A DNA stretch of 56,812 nt from Verrucomicrobiota bacterium (GCA_018240025.1 JAFEGM010000061.1:1-56812); one strand, 5' to 3'; positions 45,801-54,569 are shown, numbered from the stretch's first letter. Notes: generated by a model not told the origin, from the sequence alone. Made by a program: numbers and translations.

Positions 45801-47300
45801 ATGCTGCCCGGTCTGCACTCGCTCCACTGGAAGGTTTTCCTCTTCCATCTGGCGGTGCTGCTGATTCCGGTCGGCTACCTCGCCTGGCAGGTGCGGCAGA
45901 ACCTTGAGACGACTACCCTGCGGACGACCGAGGACGGGATGATCGATACGGCAACCATCGTGGCCGAGCTGTATCAACGCGTGGCGAAGGAGGCCGAGCT
46001 CGATCCGCCGCGCATGAAGGAGGTGCTGGCCTCCATCTTCGCCGATTTCGAAGGCACCCGCGCCACCCGCGCCAAGCTGTTCAATTTCTCGCGCGACGAC
46101 GCCGACACGCGCCTGATCTTCTACGATCGGACCGGCGCCCTTCTTCACGACACCCAGCGGCATGGCGACGCCTCGCCCGGGCTCGACGTGCAGCGGGCCT
46201 TGCGCGGGCGCTACGGCAGCCGCTGGGAGCTCGACGGCAAAAGCGGCACCGTGAACCTCTACAGCACGGTGCCGGTCTGGCTCGACGGCGATCTCATCGG
46301 CGCGGTCAGCATGGTCAAGCCGACCGTTTCCAGCCGCCGGCTCATCGTGCGCGCGCTGCGCGACCTCATCCTGCCGGGCCTCGCCGCGGTCGCGGCGGCG
46401 ACGCTGATGGCCTACCTGCTCTCCGGCTACGTCACCGGCATCGTGGCCGATCTCGCCAGCCGGGCCGATCGGATCGCCAAGGGCGAGTCGGGCGTGGAGC
46501 TGAGCACCTGGACACGCAGCGAGCTCGGCGTGCTCGCGCGGGCGGTCGAGCGCATGCGCCGGGCGCTCGAGGGCAAGGAATACGTGGCCGAAACCGTCAC
46601 GCATCTCTCGCACGAGCTGAAGACACCGCTGGCCGCCATCCGCGGCGCGGCCGAATTGCTCGAGGACGGCGCGGTGGCCGACCCCGCCGCGCGCGCGAAG
46701 TTCCTCGGCAGCATCCAGGCCGAAGCGGGCCGCCTCAGCCGGTTGGTCGATGACCTGCTGCAGCTCGCGCGGGTGGAGTCGGCCCCGGCCGCGGCCGTGC
46801 CTGCCCCGCTCGAGCTCTGCGCCGCGGTGCGGGAACTCTGCGACCAGGTGCACCGCCCACGGGCCGAACAGCTCAGCCTCCGGCTCGTCTGCGAAACGCG
46901 CGGCGAAGCTCATGGCCGGATCGAGCGCGCGACGCTCGAGCTGATGCTCGGCAATCTCGTGGCCAATGCGCTGCAATTCACCCCCGCGGGGCGCAGCGTC
47001 ACCATCTCCGCTGGAGTCAGCGACGAGCCCGGACGGATCGAGCTTCGTGTACGCGACGAAGGCCCTGGGATCGAGCCGGCGCTGCAGGGACGCGTCTTCG
47101 AGCGCTTCTTCACCACGGTAAATCCGCGCACCGGACAGCGCGGCACGGGCCTCGGGCTGACGCTCGTGCGCACGCTGGCCGAGCGGCACCGCGGATCGGT
47201 CACCGTCCACAGCGAACCCGGCGCGGGCGCCGAATTTGTCGTCACCCTCCCCGACGCGTACGTGGCCAGCGTCTATGCCCGTCGCGGGGCCACGGAATGA
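45801..47300 (+). CDS. CreC-like sensor histidine kinase
   Basis: 499 aa. Two membrane helices (VFLFHLAVLLIPVGYLAW and LAAVAAATLMAYLLSGYV) enclose an extracytoplasmic sensor of about 170 residues (with RLIFYDRTGALLHDTQ and VNLYSTVPVWLDGDLIGAVS). HAMP-like linker, then H-box VTHLSHELKTPLAAIRGAAE, closely similar to CreC (MTHELKSPLAAIRGAAE), and ATPase motifs NLVANALQFTP, RDEGPGIEP, GTGLGLTLVRTL. Its stop overlaps the next gene by ATGA. It pairs with the CreB-like regulator just upstream. Confidence 0.87.
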   Translation: MLPGLHSLHWKVFLFHLAVLLIPVGYLAWQVRQNLETTTLRTTEDGMIDTATIVAELYQRVAKEAELDPPRMKEVLASIFADFEGTRATRAKLFNFSRDDADTRLIFYDRTGALLHDTQRHGDASPGLDVQRALRGRYGSRWELDGKSGTVNLYSTVPVWLDGDLIGAVSMVKPTVSSRRLIVRALRDLILPGLAAVAAATLMAYLLSGYVTGIVADLASRADRIAKGESGVELSTWTRSELGVLARAVERMRRALEGKEYVAETVTHLSHELKTPLAAIRGAAELLEDGAVADPAARAKFLGSIQAEAGRLSRLVDDLLQLARVESAPAAAVPAPLELCAAVRELCDQVHRPRAEQLSLRLVCETRGEAHGRIERATLELMLGNLVANALQFTPAGRSVTISAGVSDEPGRIELRVRDEGPGIEPALQGRVFERFFTTVNPRTGQRGTGLGLTLVRTLAERHRGSVTVHSEPGAGAEFVVTLPDAYVASVYARRGATE

Positions 47301-47866
47301 CGTTGCGGAGGCCTGCGACCCTGGCCAGATGCCGCATGCGCTACGCTCGCCTCGTTGCATTCGTCACCCTCTGGCTCCTCGGCACGTTGGACGCCGCCGC
47401 GGAGAACCGCTGGAAAGTCGAGCTGCGCGCGACCGCGGCTGGCACGGTCGTCCAGGTCGCACCCGTCGCCGATCCCAAGCGCGCGACCGACGTCTGCGAA
47501 GTGGCCGCCGGCCTGCGGGCCAGCGCGTACCTGTCGCCGACCGACGACGTCCTGATCGTCCAATCCACTGGCGCGAGCCTCGGCACCAGCCTGCGCGTGT
47601 TCCTCCTGACCGAAGGCACCGAGTTCCTCGAGCTGACGGATTGGAAGCTCGACGACGCCATCGAGAAGGCGCGGGCGAGGGCCAAGGCACCGCCGCTGAG
47701 CCGGCCGCGCCTGGGCTTCGTGGCCTGGTCGGCCGACGGCTCGGCGGCGCTGCTCTGCTCGGGAGCGGACGGGGAGGCGTTCTACGTCGTGGCCGATTTC
47801 TCCAAACGCCAACTCAGCGCCGCCGCCCTCGATCGCCTGAATCGGCGCGCGCCGGGCGCTCGATAA
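47297..47866 (+). CDS. Exported protein of unknown function
   Basis: 189 aa from the ATG overlapping the kinase stop; a second Met 13 residues later (MRYARLVAFVTLWLLGTLDA) gives a cleaner signal peptide ending AAAE. The mature part is a small mixed alpha/beta domain (WKVELRATAAGTVVQVAPVA, SLRVFLLTEGTEFLELTDWK) with LGFVAWSADGSAALLCSGAD resembling one WD-like beta blade. No known motif. ATGA coupling to the CreC-like kinase suggests an accessory or sensing role in that system. Confidence 0.7.
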   Translation: MTLRRPATLARCRMRYARLVAFVTLWLLGTLDAAAENRWKVELRATAAGTVVQVAPVADPKRATDVCEVAAGLRASAYLSPTDDVLIVQSTGASLGTSLRVFLLTEGTEFLELTDWKLDDAIEKARARAKAPPLSRPRLGFVAWSADGSAALLCSGADGEAFYVVADFSKRQLSAAALDRLNRRAPGAR

Positions 47867-47952
47867 CCCTCGGCTGGCAGGATTAGCAGCCTTCCCGGGC
47901 TGGTTGCCATCTTCGATCTTCCGGAGGCCGGCTGAATCCGCATGCTGCCGGC

Positions 47953-49209
47953 ATGCGTTCCATCGCCTTTTTCACCCTCTTGGTGGCCCTCGCCTCGTCC
48001 ATGGTCCGGGCGGAGGAGCCCGCGCCGCAAAATCTGGCCGAAGCCCTGCGTGCCGGCGCGAAGAGCTGGTCGCTCGAGCAAGGCCGGCTCAGCGGGCCGG
48101 GCGGCGAGGCGATTCTCGAGGCGGCCCGCGCCGCGCAGTTCGTCCTGCTCGGCGAGGGCCACGGCTTCGCGGATCCGCCCGAATTCGCCGGTGCCCTGCA
48201 GCTCAGCCTCGGGGAGAAGCGGTTCGATTATTTCGTCACCGAGACCGGCTTTCACGCCGTGCGCGAATTGGAGTCGCTGCTGCGCGGACCCAGGGGCTGG
48301 GACGCGGCGGTCGACCTCTGCCGGCGGCATCCGCACGCGCTGGCCTTCCTCTTCTTCGAGGAGGATCTGCGCCTGGCCGAATCGTTCGTGAAACTCGGCC
48401 CGGGAGCGCGCGTGTGGGGGATCGATCAGGAAATGCTGATGGCGCCGGCCCTCAATCTCGAGCTGATCGAGCGCCGGGCCGCCCGGGCCGACGCGGCCGC
48501 GCGCAAGGAGCTGAGCGAACTAACGGCACGTCTGCGTCGGCGCACGCAGGAGATGATCGCGAGCAAGAAGTACGCTTCGCCAATGGCGGAGCTGAAGGAC
48601 GCGGATTTCGCCCTGCTGCGCGCCGCCTTTCCCGCGCCCGACGAAGCCCGCGAGATCGTGGATGACCTGGCGCTCAGCGCCGAGATCTACCGACTGCAGG
48701 AAGTCAGCGGCTACCGCTCGAACCGACTGCGCTCGCTGCTCATGAAGCGCTATTTCATGAAGCACTATCGCACCGCCGCCGCGCAGGGCGGGACGCCGCG
48801 GGCGCTATTCAAGATGGGTGCCTACCACGCGGGGCGCGGCCGGTCGGCCACGAATCAGTTCGACATCGGCAACCTCGCTTCCGAGCTGGCGGAGTCGAAC
48901 GGCTTCGAAAGCACCCACATCCTCATCGTCTCCCCCGGGGGCGAGCAGAACCGCTGGTTCCCCTGGTCGGCCGACCGAGCCGAGCGCCGGAAGGCGTATC
49001 CGCCCGGCGAGTTGGATGAGGTCCTGGGCACCAAGCCCTTCTTCGAGGCCGCGGCCGCGCGCGGTGGTCCGACGGTTTTCGATCTGCGGCCGCTGCGACA
49101 GCGCCGCGCGTTCCGGGCCGGAGCGAGTCCGGTGACCGAGACGCTGGTCTTCCAGTACGACTTCCTGGTTGTGACCGGTCCGGCGCGGCCGGCCACCATC
49201 GTGGAGTGA
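47953..49209 (+). CDS. Exported EreA/ChaN-like (TIKI superfamily) protein
   Basis: 418 aa with signal peptide (MRSIAFFTLLVALASSMVRA). The motif AAQFVLLGEGHGFADPPEFA, followed by a Glu-containing FDYFVTETGFHAVRELESLL, matches the start of the erythromycin-esterase/ChaN/TIKI fold, whose conserved Gly-Glu-x-His and later Glu line the active site. MGAYHAGRG with a His further on fits the third conserved block. Members act as esterases, haem-binding lipoproteins or metalloproteases, so the exact function is open. Probably monocistronic, 87 bases after the previous gene; it converges with the DUF5069 fusion. Confidence 0.55.
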   Translation: MRSIAFFTLLVALASSMVRAEEPAPQNLAEALRAGAKSWSLEQGRLSGPGGEAILEAARAAQFVLLGEGHGFADPPEFAGALQLSLGEKRFDYFVTETGFHAVRELESLLRGPRGWDAAVDLCRRHPHALAFLFFEEDLRLAESFVKLGPGARVWGIDQEMLMAPALNLELIERRAARADAAARKELSELTARLRRRTQEMIASKKYASPMAELKDADFALLRAAFPAPDEAREIVDDLALSAEIYRLQEVSGYRSNRLRSLLMKRYFMKHYRTAAAQGGTPRALFKMGAYHAGRGRSATNQFDIGNLASELAESNGFESTHILIVSPGGEQNRWFPWSADRAERRKAYPPGELDEVLGTKPFFEAAAARGGPTVFDLRPLRQRRAFRAGASPVTETLVFQYDFLVVTGPARPATIVE

Positions 49210-49230
49210 GCGGCCGCGCGGGCGCTGGCT

Positions 49231-50316
49231 TTACGCCGCGAAGGCCGAGCGCAGCCAAGCCCAGGTCGTGGTCGCGGGCTGCCCACCGAGCCGCACCAGC
49301 TTGATCCAGAGGAGCGTCAGATGCTCGAGATGCAACGCCGCCGAGGCATCGCCGGCTTCGAGCGGCTCCCAGCCGGCCGACGCCACGAGACGTCCGACCT
49401 CCTGGCGCGCTCCCGCATCGTCGCCGGCGAGCAGCATGACCGGCGGTCGACCGACCACGGTCCGCGGATCGGTGGCGAAGTTCTCGAAGCCGTAGATGCT
49501 GAAGGCTTTCACGAAGCGGGCCTTGGGGAAGCGCGCCTGCCACTGTGCCGTGCCGGAGCCGCGATTCTCGAGTCCGTGCGTCAGGCCGGGACCGACCGGA
49601 TTGGTGCAGTCGACCACCAGGCGGCCGTCGAGACGGGAGCCCAGCGCTTGCAGCGCCTCGCCAGCCGCGGCGAACGGCGTGCAGAGGAAAACGACCGCCG
49701 CGGGATCCAGCCCCTCGCCGGAGCTCAACACCTCGAGGGCCGGGCAGGCCGCGCGTGCCCGCGCGACCGACGCGCTCTGCGGCGAACGCGCGACGACGGA
49801 GACGCGATGCCCGAGGTCGGCATAGCGGCGCGCCAGCCCGAGGCCCACGCTGCCGACACCAAGGAAAGCGAGCGGGAGACGCGGGGCAGCCGGGAAGGTC
49901 TGACGGTCGTCGAAATCGAGCCAGTCGAACACCGTGGTGGTGGCGGCGGGCAATCCGGTCGCCTCCAGCACCTTGCCGATGTAGGCCTGCCGATCCGGAT
50001 CGTCCTTGGCCAGCAGCTGGGTCCAATTCGACGACCAGGCCTGCACTTCCTCCGCCGAGTGGGCGGCCCCGGTTTGACGGATCCAGCGCAGCAGGACGCC
50101 GTCATCGGCGCCGGCGCGCACGATCGCCAGGAGCGGTTCGAGCCCGATCCCGAGAAACTCGAGCAGGCGACGGTCGAGCACGGAATCCGGGCCGAGTTTG
50201 TAGGCGCCAAGCGTTCCGGCGACCTGCGCGCGGGCCTTGTCGAGGAAGCGGGGCAGCAGGACGAATCCGCCGAGCGTGGCCCGCGGACTGCGCGGGGGAT
50301 GTTGGGTGAGATCCAT
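49231..50316 (-). CDS. Fusion of DUF5069 domain and NADP-dependent F420-reductase-like domain
   Basis: 361 aa. Residues 1-130 match the DUF5069 pattern (MDLTQHPPRSPRATLGGFVL, LPRFLDKARAQVAGTLGAYK, RLLEFLGIGLEPLLAIVRAG). Residues about 145-361 are a Rossmann NADP-binding domain (LAFLGVGSVGLGLARRYADL, VVDCTNPVGPGLTHGLE, ARFVKAFSIYGFENFAT, PVMLLAGDDAGARQEVGRLV, GWEPLEAGDASAALHLEHLT) like NADPH:F420 reductases and YrdL/Npd-type proteins. The start at 50316 gives the standard DUF5069 N-terminus. Divergent from a LysR gene with a palindrome in between, so probably its target. Confidence 0.8.
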   Translation of the reverse strand: MDLTQHPPRSPRATLGGFVLLPRFLDKARAQVAGTLGAYKLGPDSVLDRRLLEFLGIGLEPLLAIVRAGADDGVLLRWIRQTGAAHSAEEVQAWSSNWTQLLAKDDPDRQAYIGKVLEATGLPAATTTVFDWLDFDDRQTFPAAPRLPLAFLGVGSVGLGLARRYADLGHRVSVVARSPQSASVARARAACPALEVLSSGEGLDPAAVVFLCTPFAAAGEALQALGSRLDGRLVVDCTNPVGPGLTHGLENRGSGTAQWQARFPKARFVKAFSIYGFENFATDPRTVVGRPPVMLLAGDDAGARQEVGRLVASAGWEPLEAGDASAALHLEHLTLLWIKLVRLGGQPATTTWAWLRSAFAA

Positions 50317-50384
50317 GGGGAATGTGGTGGAGGGCTCGAATCTCTCCGCCCGCTCGCCTGGCAGAAATCCAATCATGCGATTGC

Positions 50385-50407
50385 CATGATCGCGTTTGGC
50401 GATCATG
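50385..50407. promoter_or_regulatory. Probable LysR operator palindrome
   Basis: CATGATCGC (50385-50393) and GCGATCATG (50399-50407), perfect 9-bp arms, 5-base centre. It lies 8 bases before the LysR start and 69 bases upstream of the divergent gene; a further half site ATCATGCGAT lies at 50372-50381. It may be an autoregulatory and divergent operator. Confidence 0.65.
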
Positions 50408-50414
50408 CTGTCGC

Positions 50415-51305
50415 GTGATCGAACACCGCTGGCTGCGTTCCTTTCTGGCGGTGGCGGAGGAGCTGCACTTCTCCCGCGCCGCCCGCCGACTGCATCTCGC
50501 CCAACCCGCGCTGACCGCGCAGATCCGGCAACTGGAGGCGGCGCTGGGGACGCCGCTGCTGCGCCGGACGAATCGCGTCGAGGGCCTCACTCCCGCGGGC
50601 GAGGCGCTGCTGCCCGAGGCGCGCGAGCTCGTCGGGCGGGCGGAGGGCCTGGGGCGCAAACTGCAACGCGCCGCGGCGGGCGAGGCGGGCCGGCTGCGGC
50701 TCGGACTCATTCCCCCGGCCGCCATCGAGCCCCTCGCCGAGGCGGCGCGCGCCTTCGCCCTGGCGGAACCTGCGGTGCAGGTCTCCTTGCGCCAGGATTC
50801 CCAGGCGGCGTTGCTCGGAGCGCTGCGCGCGGGCGATCTGGATCTCGCCATCTGCCGGCCGCCGGAATCCGAGCCTGGCCTCTCGTCGCGGCGAGTGCTG
50901 ACCGAAGAGCAGGGCCTGCTGCTCCGAGCGGACCATCCTCTCGCCGGAGCTGCCTCGATCCCGCTGGCCCGGCTCGGCGGCGCCGTCCTCCTGCTCCTGG
51001 AAGGCAACGCCTACTTCGGCCAGCACCTGCTGTCCCACGCCGCGCGCCACCGGGTGGCGCTGCGAGCGCAGCATGCGGCGGTCGATTTCCCTTCGCTGCA
51101 CTGGATGGTGCGCGCCGGGCTGGGCGTGGCACCGTGCAGCCTCTGGCTCGCCCCCACCCTGGCCGCCGGGCTCGTGGCGCGTCGCCTGCGGCCAGCTCCG
51201 GCGCGGCTTTCGTTGCATGCCTGCTGGCGCGGCGAGCAACCACCGGCGGCCGCAGCGCGCTGGCTGCAGCACGTCCGGCGGGAGCTGGAGCGATCGGACG
51301 GCTAG
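50415..51305 (+). CDS. LysR-family transcriptional regulator
   Basis: 296 aa with GTG start at 50415 (family start IEHRWLRSFLAVAEELHFSR). N-terminal winged helix 1-60: FSRAARRLHLAQPALTAQIR, QLEAALGTPLLRRTNR. The effector-binding domain follows (LRLGLIPPAAIEPLAEAARA, GDLDLAICRPP, GLGVAPCSLWLAP). It is divergent from the DUF5069-reductase gene, with a palindromic operator between, the usual LysR arrangement. An upstream in-frame ATG (50322) would run through the operator and is rejected. Its stop overlaps the convergent VOC gene stop by two bases. Confidence 0.9.
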   Translation: MIEHRWLRSFLAVAEELHFSRAARRLHLAQPALTAQIRQLEAALGTPLLRRTNRVEGLTPAGEALLPEARELVGRAEGLGRKLQRAAAGEAGRLRLGLIPPAAIEPLAEAARAFALAEPAVQVSLRQDSQAALLGALRAGDLDLAICRPPESEPGLSSRRVLTEEQGLLLRADHPLAGAASIPLARLGGAVLLLLEGNAYFGQHLLSHAARHRVALRAQHAAVDFPSLHWMVRAGLGVAPCSLWLAPTLAAGLVARRLRPAPARLSLHACWRGEQPPAAAARWLQHVRRELERSDG

Positions 51306-51691
51306 GCGCCGCGCGGCCGCTGCTCGTAGCGCATCGCGCCGACCTCGTTGCCTTCCGGGTCGCGGAAGCGGATCAGATCGCCCACGGTGGGAATGCTGTT
51401 TTTGGGCAGGGTGATCAGGCCGCCCGCCTGCACCACGGCCGCCGCCACCGCGTCCACATCCTCGACCGCGAAGGTGCATTCGAAGCCACCGAAGCCGTCG
51501 CGGTTGTGCGGCTTCATCCGGGCATGCAGCAGCCCCATGACGCCGGGCTGCGCGTCGGTGCCGGTGTGGATGAGATAAAAATCGGGCGGGCCCCAGGGCT
51601 CAAAGCGCCACCCAAAGACCGCCTCGTAGAAGCGGCGGGCGCGGGTGACGTCGTCGGCGTGAACGGAGAAGGAAGCGAGGTTGGCGGGCAT
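51302..51691 (-). CDS. VOC family protein (glyoxalase-like)
   Basis: 129 aa, two VOC modules. Start MPANLASFSVHADDVTRARR, FYEAVFGWRF is typical; the His in FSVHADD and Glu in the later FEC/DPEGNEVG positions are plausible metal ligands. Ends overlap with the convergent LysR gene (3-base overlap including both stop codons). It is divergent from the AraC-type gene 54 bases away, which may regulate it. Substrate unknown. Confidence 0.85.
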   Translation of the reverse strand: MPANLASFSVHADDVTRARRFYEAVFGWRFEPWGPPDFYLIHTGTDAQPGVMGLLHARMKPHNRDGFGGFECTFAVEDVDAVAAAVVQAGGLITLPKNSIPTVGDLIRFRDPEGNEVGAMRYEQRPRGA

Positions 51692-51745
51692 GGCGCGATC
51701 CTGTGCTTGCCGGCGAATGTCGCAATAGCGCTAGATCGACAATGA

Positions 51746-52519
51746 ATGTCGCCACCGCGCCACACCCCCGCGGACGAAGAGTTCTTCGTCGTGCGGTCGC
51801 TCGCCGTCGGACATTCGGCCGGTGCCGAGGTGGCGGCCCACACTCATGGCTGGCATCAACTCATCTACGCGGTGGCCGGCGTCATGACCGTCTGGACTGC
51901 CCAAGGCTCGTGGGTCACCCCGCCGCACTGGGCCATCTGGGTGCCGGCCGGGGTGCACCACGCGCTTCGGTTCGCGGGTGCGACGTCCCTCCGCACGCTC
52001 TATTTCCGACCCGAGGCGCGGTCGCGACAGACGCTGCCAGCGGCCTGCGGGGTGATCGGAGTGTCGCCGCTGCTGCGGGAGTTGGTGCTGCGCACGATCG
52101 AAATCGGCCAACTCGATCGGCGTCGTGCCGAGCATCGCGCACTCGCCCAGCTGCTGAGGACCTCGCTTCTCGCGCGACCGAAGCCGCCCTTCGAGCTGCC
52201 GAGACCGCAATCGCCGGCCCTGCAGCGCCTCACGCACCGGCTCGAAACGCAGCCGGCCGACCAGGCAACCTCGAGCGCGCTGGCCGCGCAGGCGGGCCTC
52301 GGACTGCGCACGCTGGAACGTCGATTCCGGGCCGAATGCGGCCTGTCCTTCGACCACTGGCGGCGGCGGGCCCGGTTCGCCCACGCCCTGCGCGAGCTGG
52401 CCGCGGGCCGCGCGGTCAAGGTCGTGGCCGAGGAATGCGGCTACCGCAGCGCCAGCGCGTTCGTGGCCGCCTTCCGCGCAGAGTTCGGCCAGACGCCGGG
52501 GGCCTATTTCGGATCCTGA
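51746..52519 (+). CDS. AraC-family regulator with cupin sensor domain
   Basis: 257 aa. N-terminal cupin-like domain (about 20-110): HTHGWHQLIYAVAGVMTVWT, then WVPAGVHHALRF, with His residues that could bind a metal or ligand. C-terminal AraC DNA-binding domain about 165-257: SALAAQAGLGLRTLERRFRA, CGLSFDHWRRRARFAHAL, ECGYRSASAFVAAFRAEFGQ. Divergent from a VOC gene; the 54-base gap contains a TGTCG/CGACA inverted repeat (51718-51741). A nearby ATG at 51742 is out of frame. Confidence 0.9.
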   Translation: MSPPRHTPADEEFFVVRSLAVGHSAGAEVAAHTHGWHQLIYAVAGVMTVWTAQGSWVTPPHWAIWVPAGVHHALRFAGATSLRTLYFRPEARSRQTLPAACGVIGVSPLLRELVLRTIEIGQLDRRRAEHRALAQLLRTSLLARPKPPFELPRPQSPALQRLTHRLETQPADQATSSALAAQAGLGLRTLERRFRAECGLSFDHWRRRARFAHALRELAAGRAVKVVAEECGYRSASAFVAAFRAEFGQTPGAYFGS

Positions 52520-52565
52520 ACGGCCAAGGCAGGCGGGCGGGCAGCGTCGGCGCTCCTCGAGCGAC

Positions 52566-52595
52566 AAAAAAACGGCGGCCTCGCGGCCGCCGTTT
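52566..52595 (-). terminator. Rho-independent terminator after rplW
   Basis: AACGGCGGCC/GGCCGCCGTT stem with loop TCGC (plus-strand reading), flanked by seven A at 52566-52572; on the minus strand it is followed by a U-run. It lies 26 bases past the rplW stop and ends the ribosomal transcript. It may also serve the convergent AraC gene, whose stop is 47 bases away. Confidence 0.9.
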
Positions 52596-52620
52596 CGAAG
52601 TTCAGTCTGGGAGCGACGCC

Positions 52621-52905
52621 TCAGGCGAGGTCGATCTTGTCGCCCTCCTTGAGGGTGACGATCGCCTTCTTCCAATGCGGGCGGCGGCCGAAGCTCGGCT
52701 GACGCTCGCGCTTCTTCTTGCCGGCGTAGTTGGCCGTGTTCACGGCCGTGACGCTCTTCTTGAAGAGGAATTCGATGGCCTTCTTGATCTGCGGCTTGGT
52801 GGCGCGCGGAGCGACGCGGAAGACGTACTGATTGCGCGTCTCGGAGAGCAGCGTGGCCTTCTCCGTCAGGCAGATGGTTTGAATGAGATCCGTGGGTTCG
52901 TTCAT
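52621..52905 (-). CDS. rplW: 50S ribosomal protein uL23
   Basis: 94 aa, 23S rRNA-binding protein at the exit tunnel. Family pattern: LTEKATLLSETRNQYVFRV, KPQIKKAIEFLFKKSVTAVN, and basic GKKKRERQPSFGRRPHWKKA. It is 12 bases after rplD. A strong terminator follows, so rplB does not come next in this operon as it does in most bacteria. Confidence 0.95.
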   Translation of the reverse strand: MNEPTDLIQTICLTEKATLLSETRNQYVFRVAPRATKPQIKKAIEFLFKKSVTAVNTANYAGKKKRERQPSFGRRPHWKKAIVTLKEGDKIDLA

Positions 52906-52917
52906 ACGTTCGACGGG

Positions 52918-53562
52918 TTAGGCTTTGGCGGCCTGTTCGCGACGCTCCGGACGGATGGTGCGCTTGGCCAGGGTTTCGAGGGCGCCCTTGGTGACGATGA
53001 TCTTCTCGGTGTTGAGGAGATCCTCGGCGTTGCAGTCCATGTCGGTGACGAGCTGCACAGGGCTGTGGTTGCGGCCGGCCAGGTAGGTCTGCTCGCTGAA
53101 GGTGCCGCTGACGATGAGCACCTTGCGGGCATCGGTCAGGGCCTTGACGGCCTTGATGAACTCGTTGGTCTTGGGCGCGCCGACGTTGAAGTCTTCCACG
53201 ATCAGGACGTTGCCGTCGATGATCTGGGCGCTCAGCGCCTTGCGCAGGGCGAGGCGCTTGACGTTCTTGTTCGTCTTCTTGGAGTAATCGCGCGGATGCG
53301 GGCCGAAGACCACGCCACCGCCGCGGCGGATGGGCGAGGACATGTAGCCGGCGCGGGCGCGGCCGGTGCCCTTCTGGCGATAGGGCTTCTTGCCGGAGCC
53401 GGAGACGGTCGCCTTGGTCTTGGTCGAGGCGGTGCCGGCGCGGCGGTTGGCGCGATAGGCCACGATCGTCTCGTGCAGGGCCTGCATGCCCTTGGAGGCG
53501 TCGTCAATGACATCGAGGTGGGCCGCCTTGGCCGCCTCGACCGTGAGAACAGTAGCACTCAT
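52918..53562 (-). CDS. rplD: 50S ribosomal protein uL4
   Basis: 214 aa. Typical uL4: HETIVAYRANRRAGTASTKT, GSGKKPYRQKGTGRARAGY, GGGVVFGPHPRDYSKKTNKN, LALRKALSAQIIDGNVLIVE and the C-terminal TLAKRTIRPERREQAAKA. It binds 23S rRNA and in enterics also regulates the S10 operon. It lies between rplC and rplW in normal order. Confidence 0.96.
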   Translation of the reverse strand: MSATVLTVEAAKAAHLDVIDDASKGMQALHETIVAYRANRRAGTASTKTKATVSGSGKKPYRQKGTGRARAGYMSSPIRRGGGVVFGPHPRDYSKKTNKNVKRLALRKALSAQIIDGNVLIVEDFNVGAPKTNEFIKAVKALTDARKVLIVSGTFSEQTYLAGRNHSPVQLVTDMDCNAEDLLNTEKIIVTKGALETLAKRTIRPERREQAAKA

Positions 53563-53604
53563 GGAATGTGAGAAATGGGGGTTCGGATTGGAACGACCGA
53601 CGCC

Positions 53605-54255
53605 TTACTTGGCGGCCGGGAGAGGACGCTTCTTGGCCGGGCGGACGACGACGTAGCCGCCCTTGCTGCCGGGCACCGCGCCGCTGACCAGGATGGCGTT
53701 GTCTTCCTCGCGGACCTGCACCACGGCCAGATTCTGGACCGTCATGCGCTCATCGCCCATGTGACCGGGCATGCCGATGTTCTTCCAGGGACGACCCGGC
53801 GTGGAGCGGTTGCCGATGGCGCCGTTGCGGCGATGCATCTTCGAACCGTGGGCGTCGCCCTGGCCGGCGAAGTTGTGCTTCTTCATGACACCCTGGAAGC
53901 CCTTGCCCTTCGACTGGCCGATCACGTCGACGAACTGGCCGACGCTGAACTGGTTGACCGTGAGAACTTCCGGAGCCGCCTTGACGGCTTCGTCGTCCTT
54001 GAGGCGCACCTCGCGCACCTTCTTCTTCGCGCCGAGGCCGGCCTTCTTGAGGTGGCCGAGTTCGGGCTTGGTCAGGCGCTTCGGGAGCTGGTCGATGGTG
54101 GCGAGCTGCAGTGCGCTGTAGCCGTCGGACTCGACGGTCTTGCGCTGGGCGACTGCGTTGGGCTCGATGGAGATGACCGTGACGGGGGTCACGCGGCCGG
54201 CGCCGTCGTAGACGCGCGTCATGCCGAGTTTTTTGCCGATAAGGGCGATGCTCAT
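53605..54255 (-). CDS. rplC: 50S ribosomal protein uL3
   Basis: 216 aa. Typical uL3: MSIALIGKKLGMTRVYDGAG, SVGQFVDVIGQSKGKGFQGV, MKKHNFAGQGDAHGSKMHRR, GAIGNRSTPGRPWKNIGMPG. It is followed by rplD after 42 bases. Upstream, instead of rpsJ directly, lies a small lipoprotein gene and a repeat-containing gap, so the rpsJ-rplC junction is interrupted. Confidence 0.96.
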   Translation of the reverse strand: MSIALIGKKLGMTRVYDGAGRVTPVTVISIEPNAVAQRKTVESDGYSALQLATIDQLPKRLTKPELGHLKKAGLGAKKKVREVRLKDDEAVKAAPEVLTVNQFSVGQFVDVIGQSKGKGFQGVMKKHNFAGQGDAHGSKMHRRNGAIGNRSTPGRPWKNIGMPGHMGDERMTVQNLAVVQVREEDNAILVSGAVPGSKGGYVVVRPAKKRPLPAAK

Positions 54256-54344
54256 GTTTCCTAGAGGTCCGGCTCACGCCACTGGGCGGGCCGTACTTGT
54301 GGTTGGGGTGGGTGGCCGCCGAAGCGGCCGGTGTGAAAGAAGGG

Positions 54345-54566
54345 TTATCGGTTGGACCGTCCGAGCGCGTCACGCAGGGCCTCGCCGCCGCCAGCTCCGT
54401 AGGTGGCGGTGGCGGGAGCCTGATCGGCGGGCCGCGGGATGTTGCTGCCGAGCGTGGTGGAACGCGCAGCCGGGGCCGCGGCGCCCGTCGGAGCCGAGGA
54501 AGAAGTGCTGGTCGTGTCGCAAGCCGCGAGGCTCAGGACGCAGAGGAGGAGAGCGAGCTTCTTCAT
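54345..54566 (-). CDS. Small lipoprotein inside the S10 ribosomal operon
   Basis: 73 aa. Lipoprotein signal MKKLALLLCVLSLAAC with lipobox SLAAC (Cys16), then a Ser/Thr/Ala/Pro-rich, probably disordered chain ending GGGEALRDALGRSNR. It lies between rpsJ and rplC on the same strand, 46 bases after rpsJ and 89 bases before rplC. A secreted protein gene inside the S10 operon is unusual. Coding support is the signal peptide; function is unknown. Flanking TTCGA-type repeats suggest it came with a repeat-linked rearrangement. Confidence 0.75.
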   Translation of the reverse strand: MKKLALLLCVLSLAACDTTSTSSSAPTGAAAPAARSTTLGSNIPRPADQAPATATYGAGGGEALRDALGRSNR

Positions 54567-54569
54567 CTT

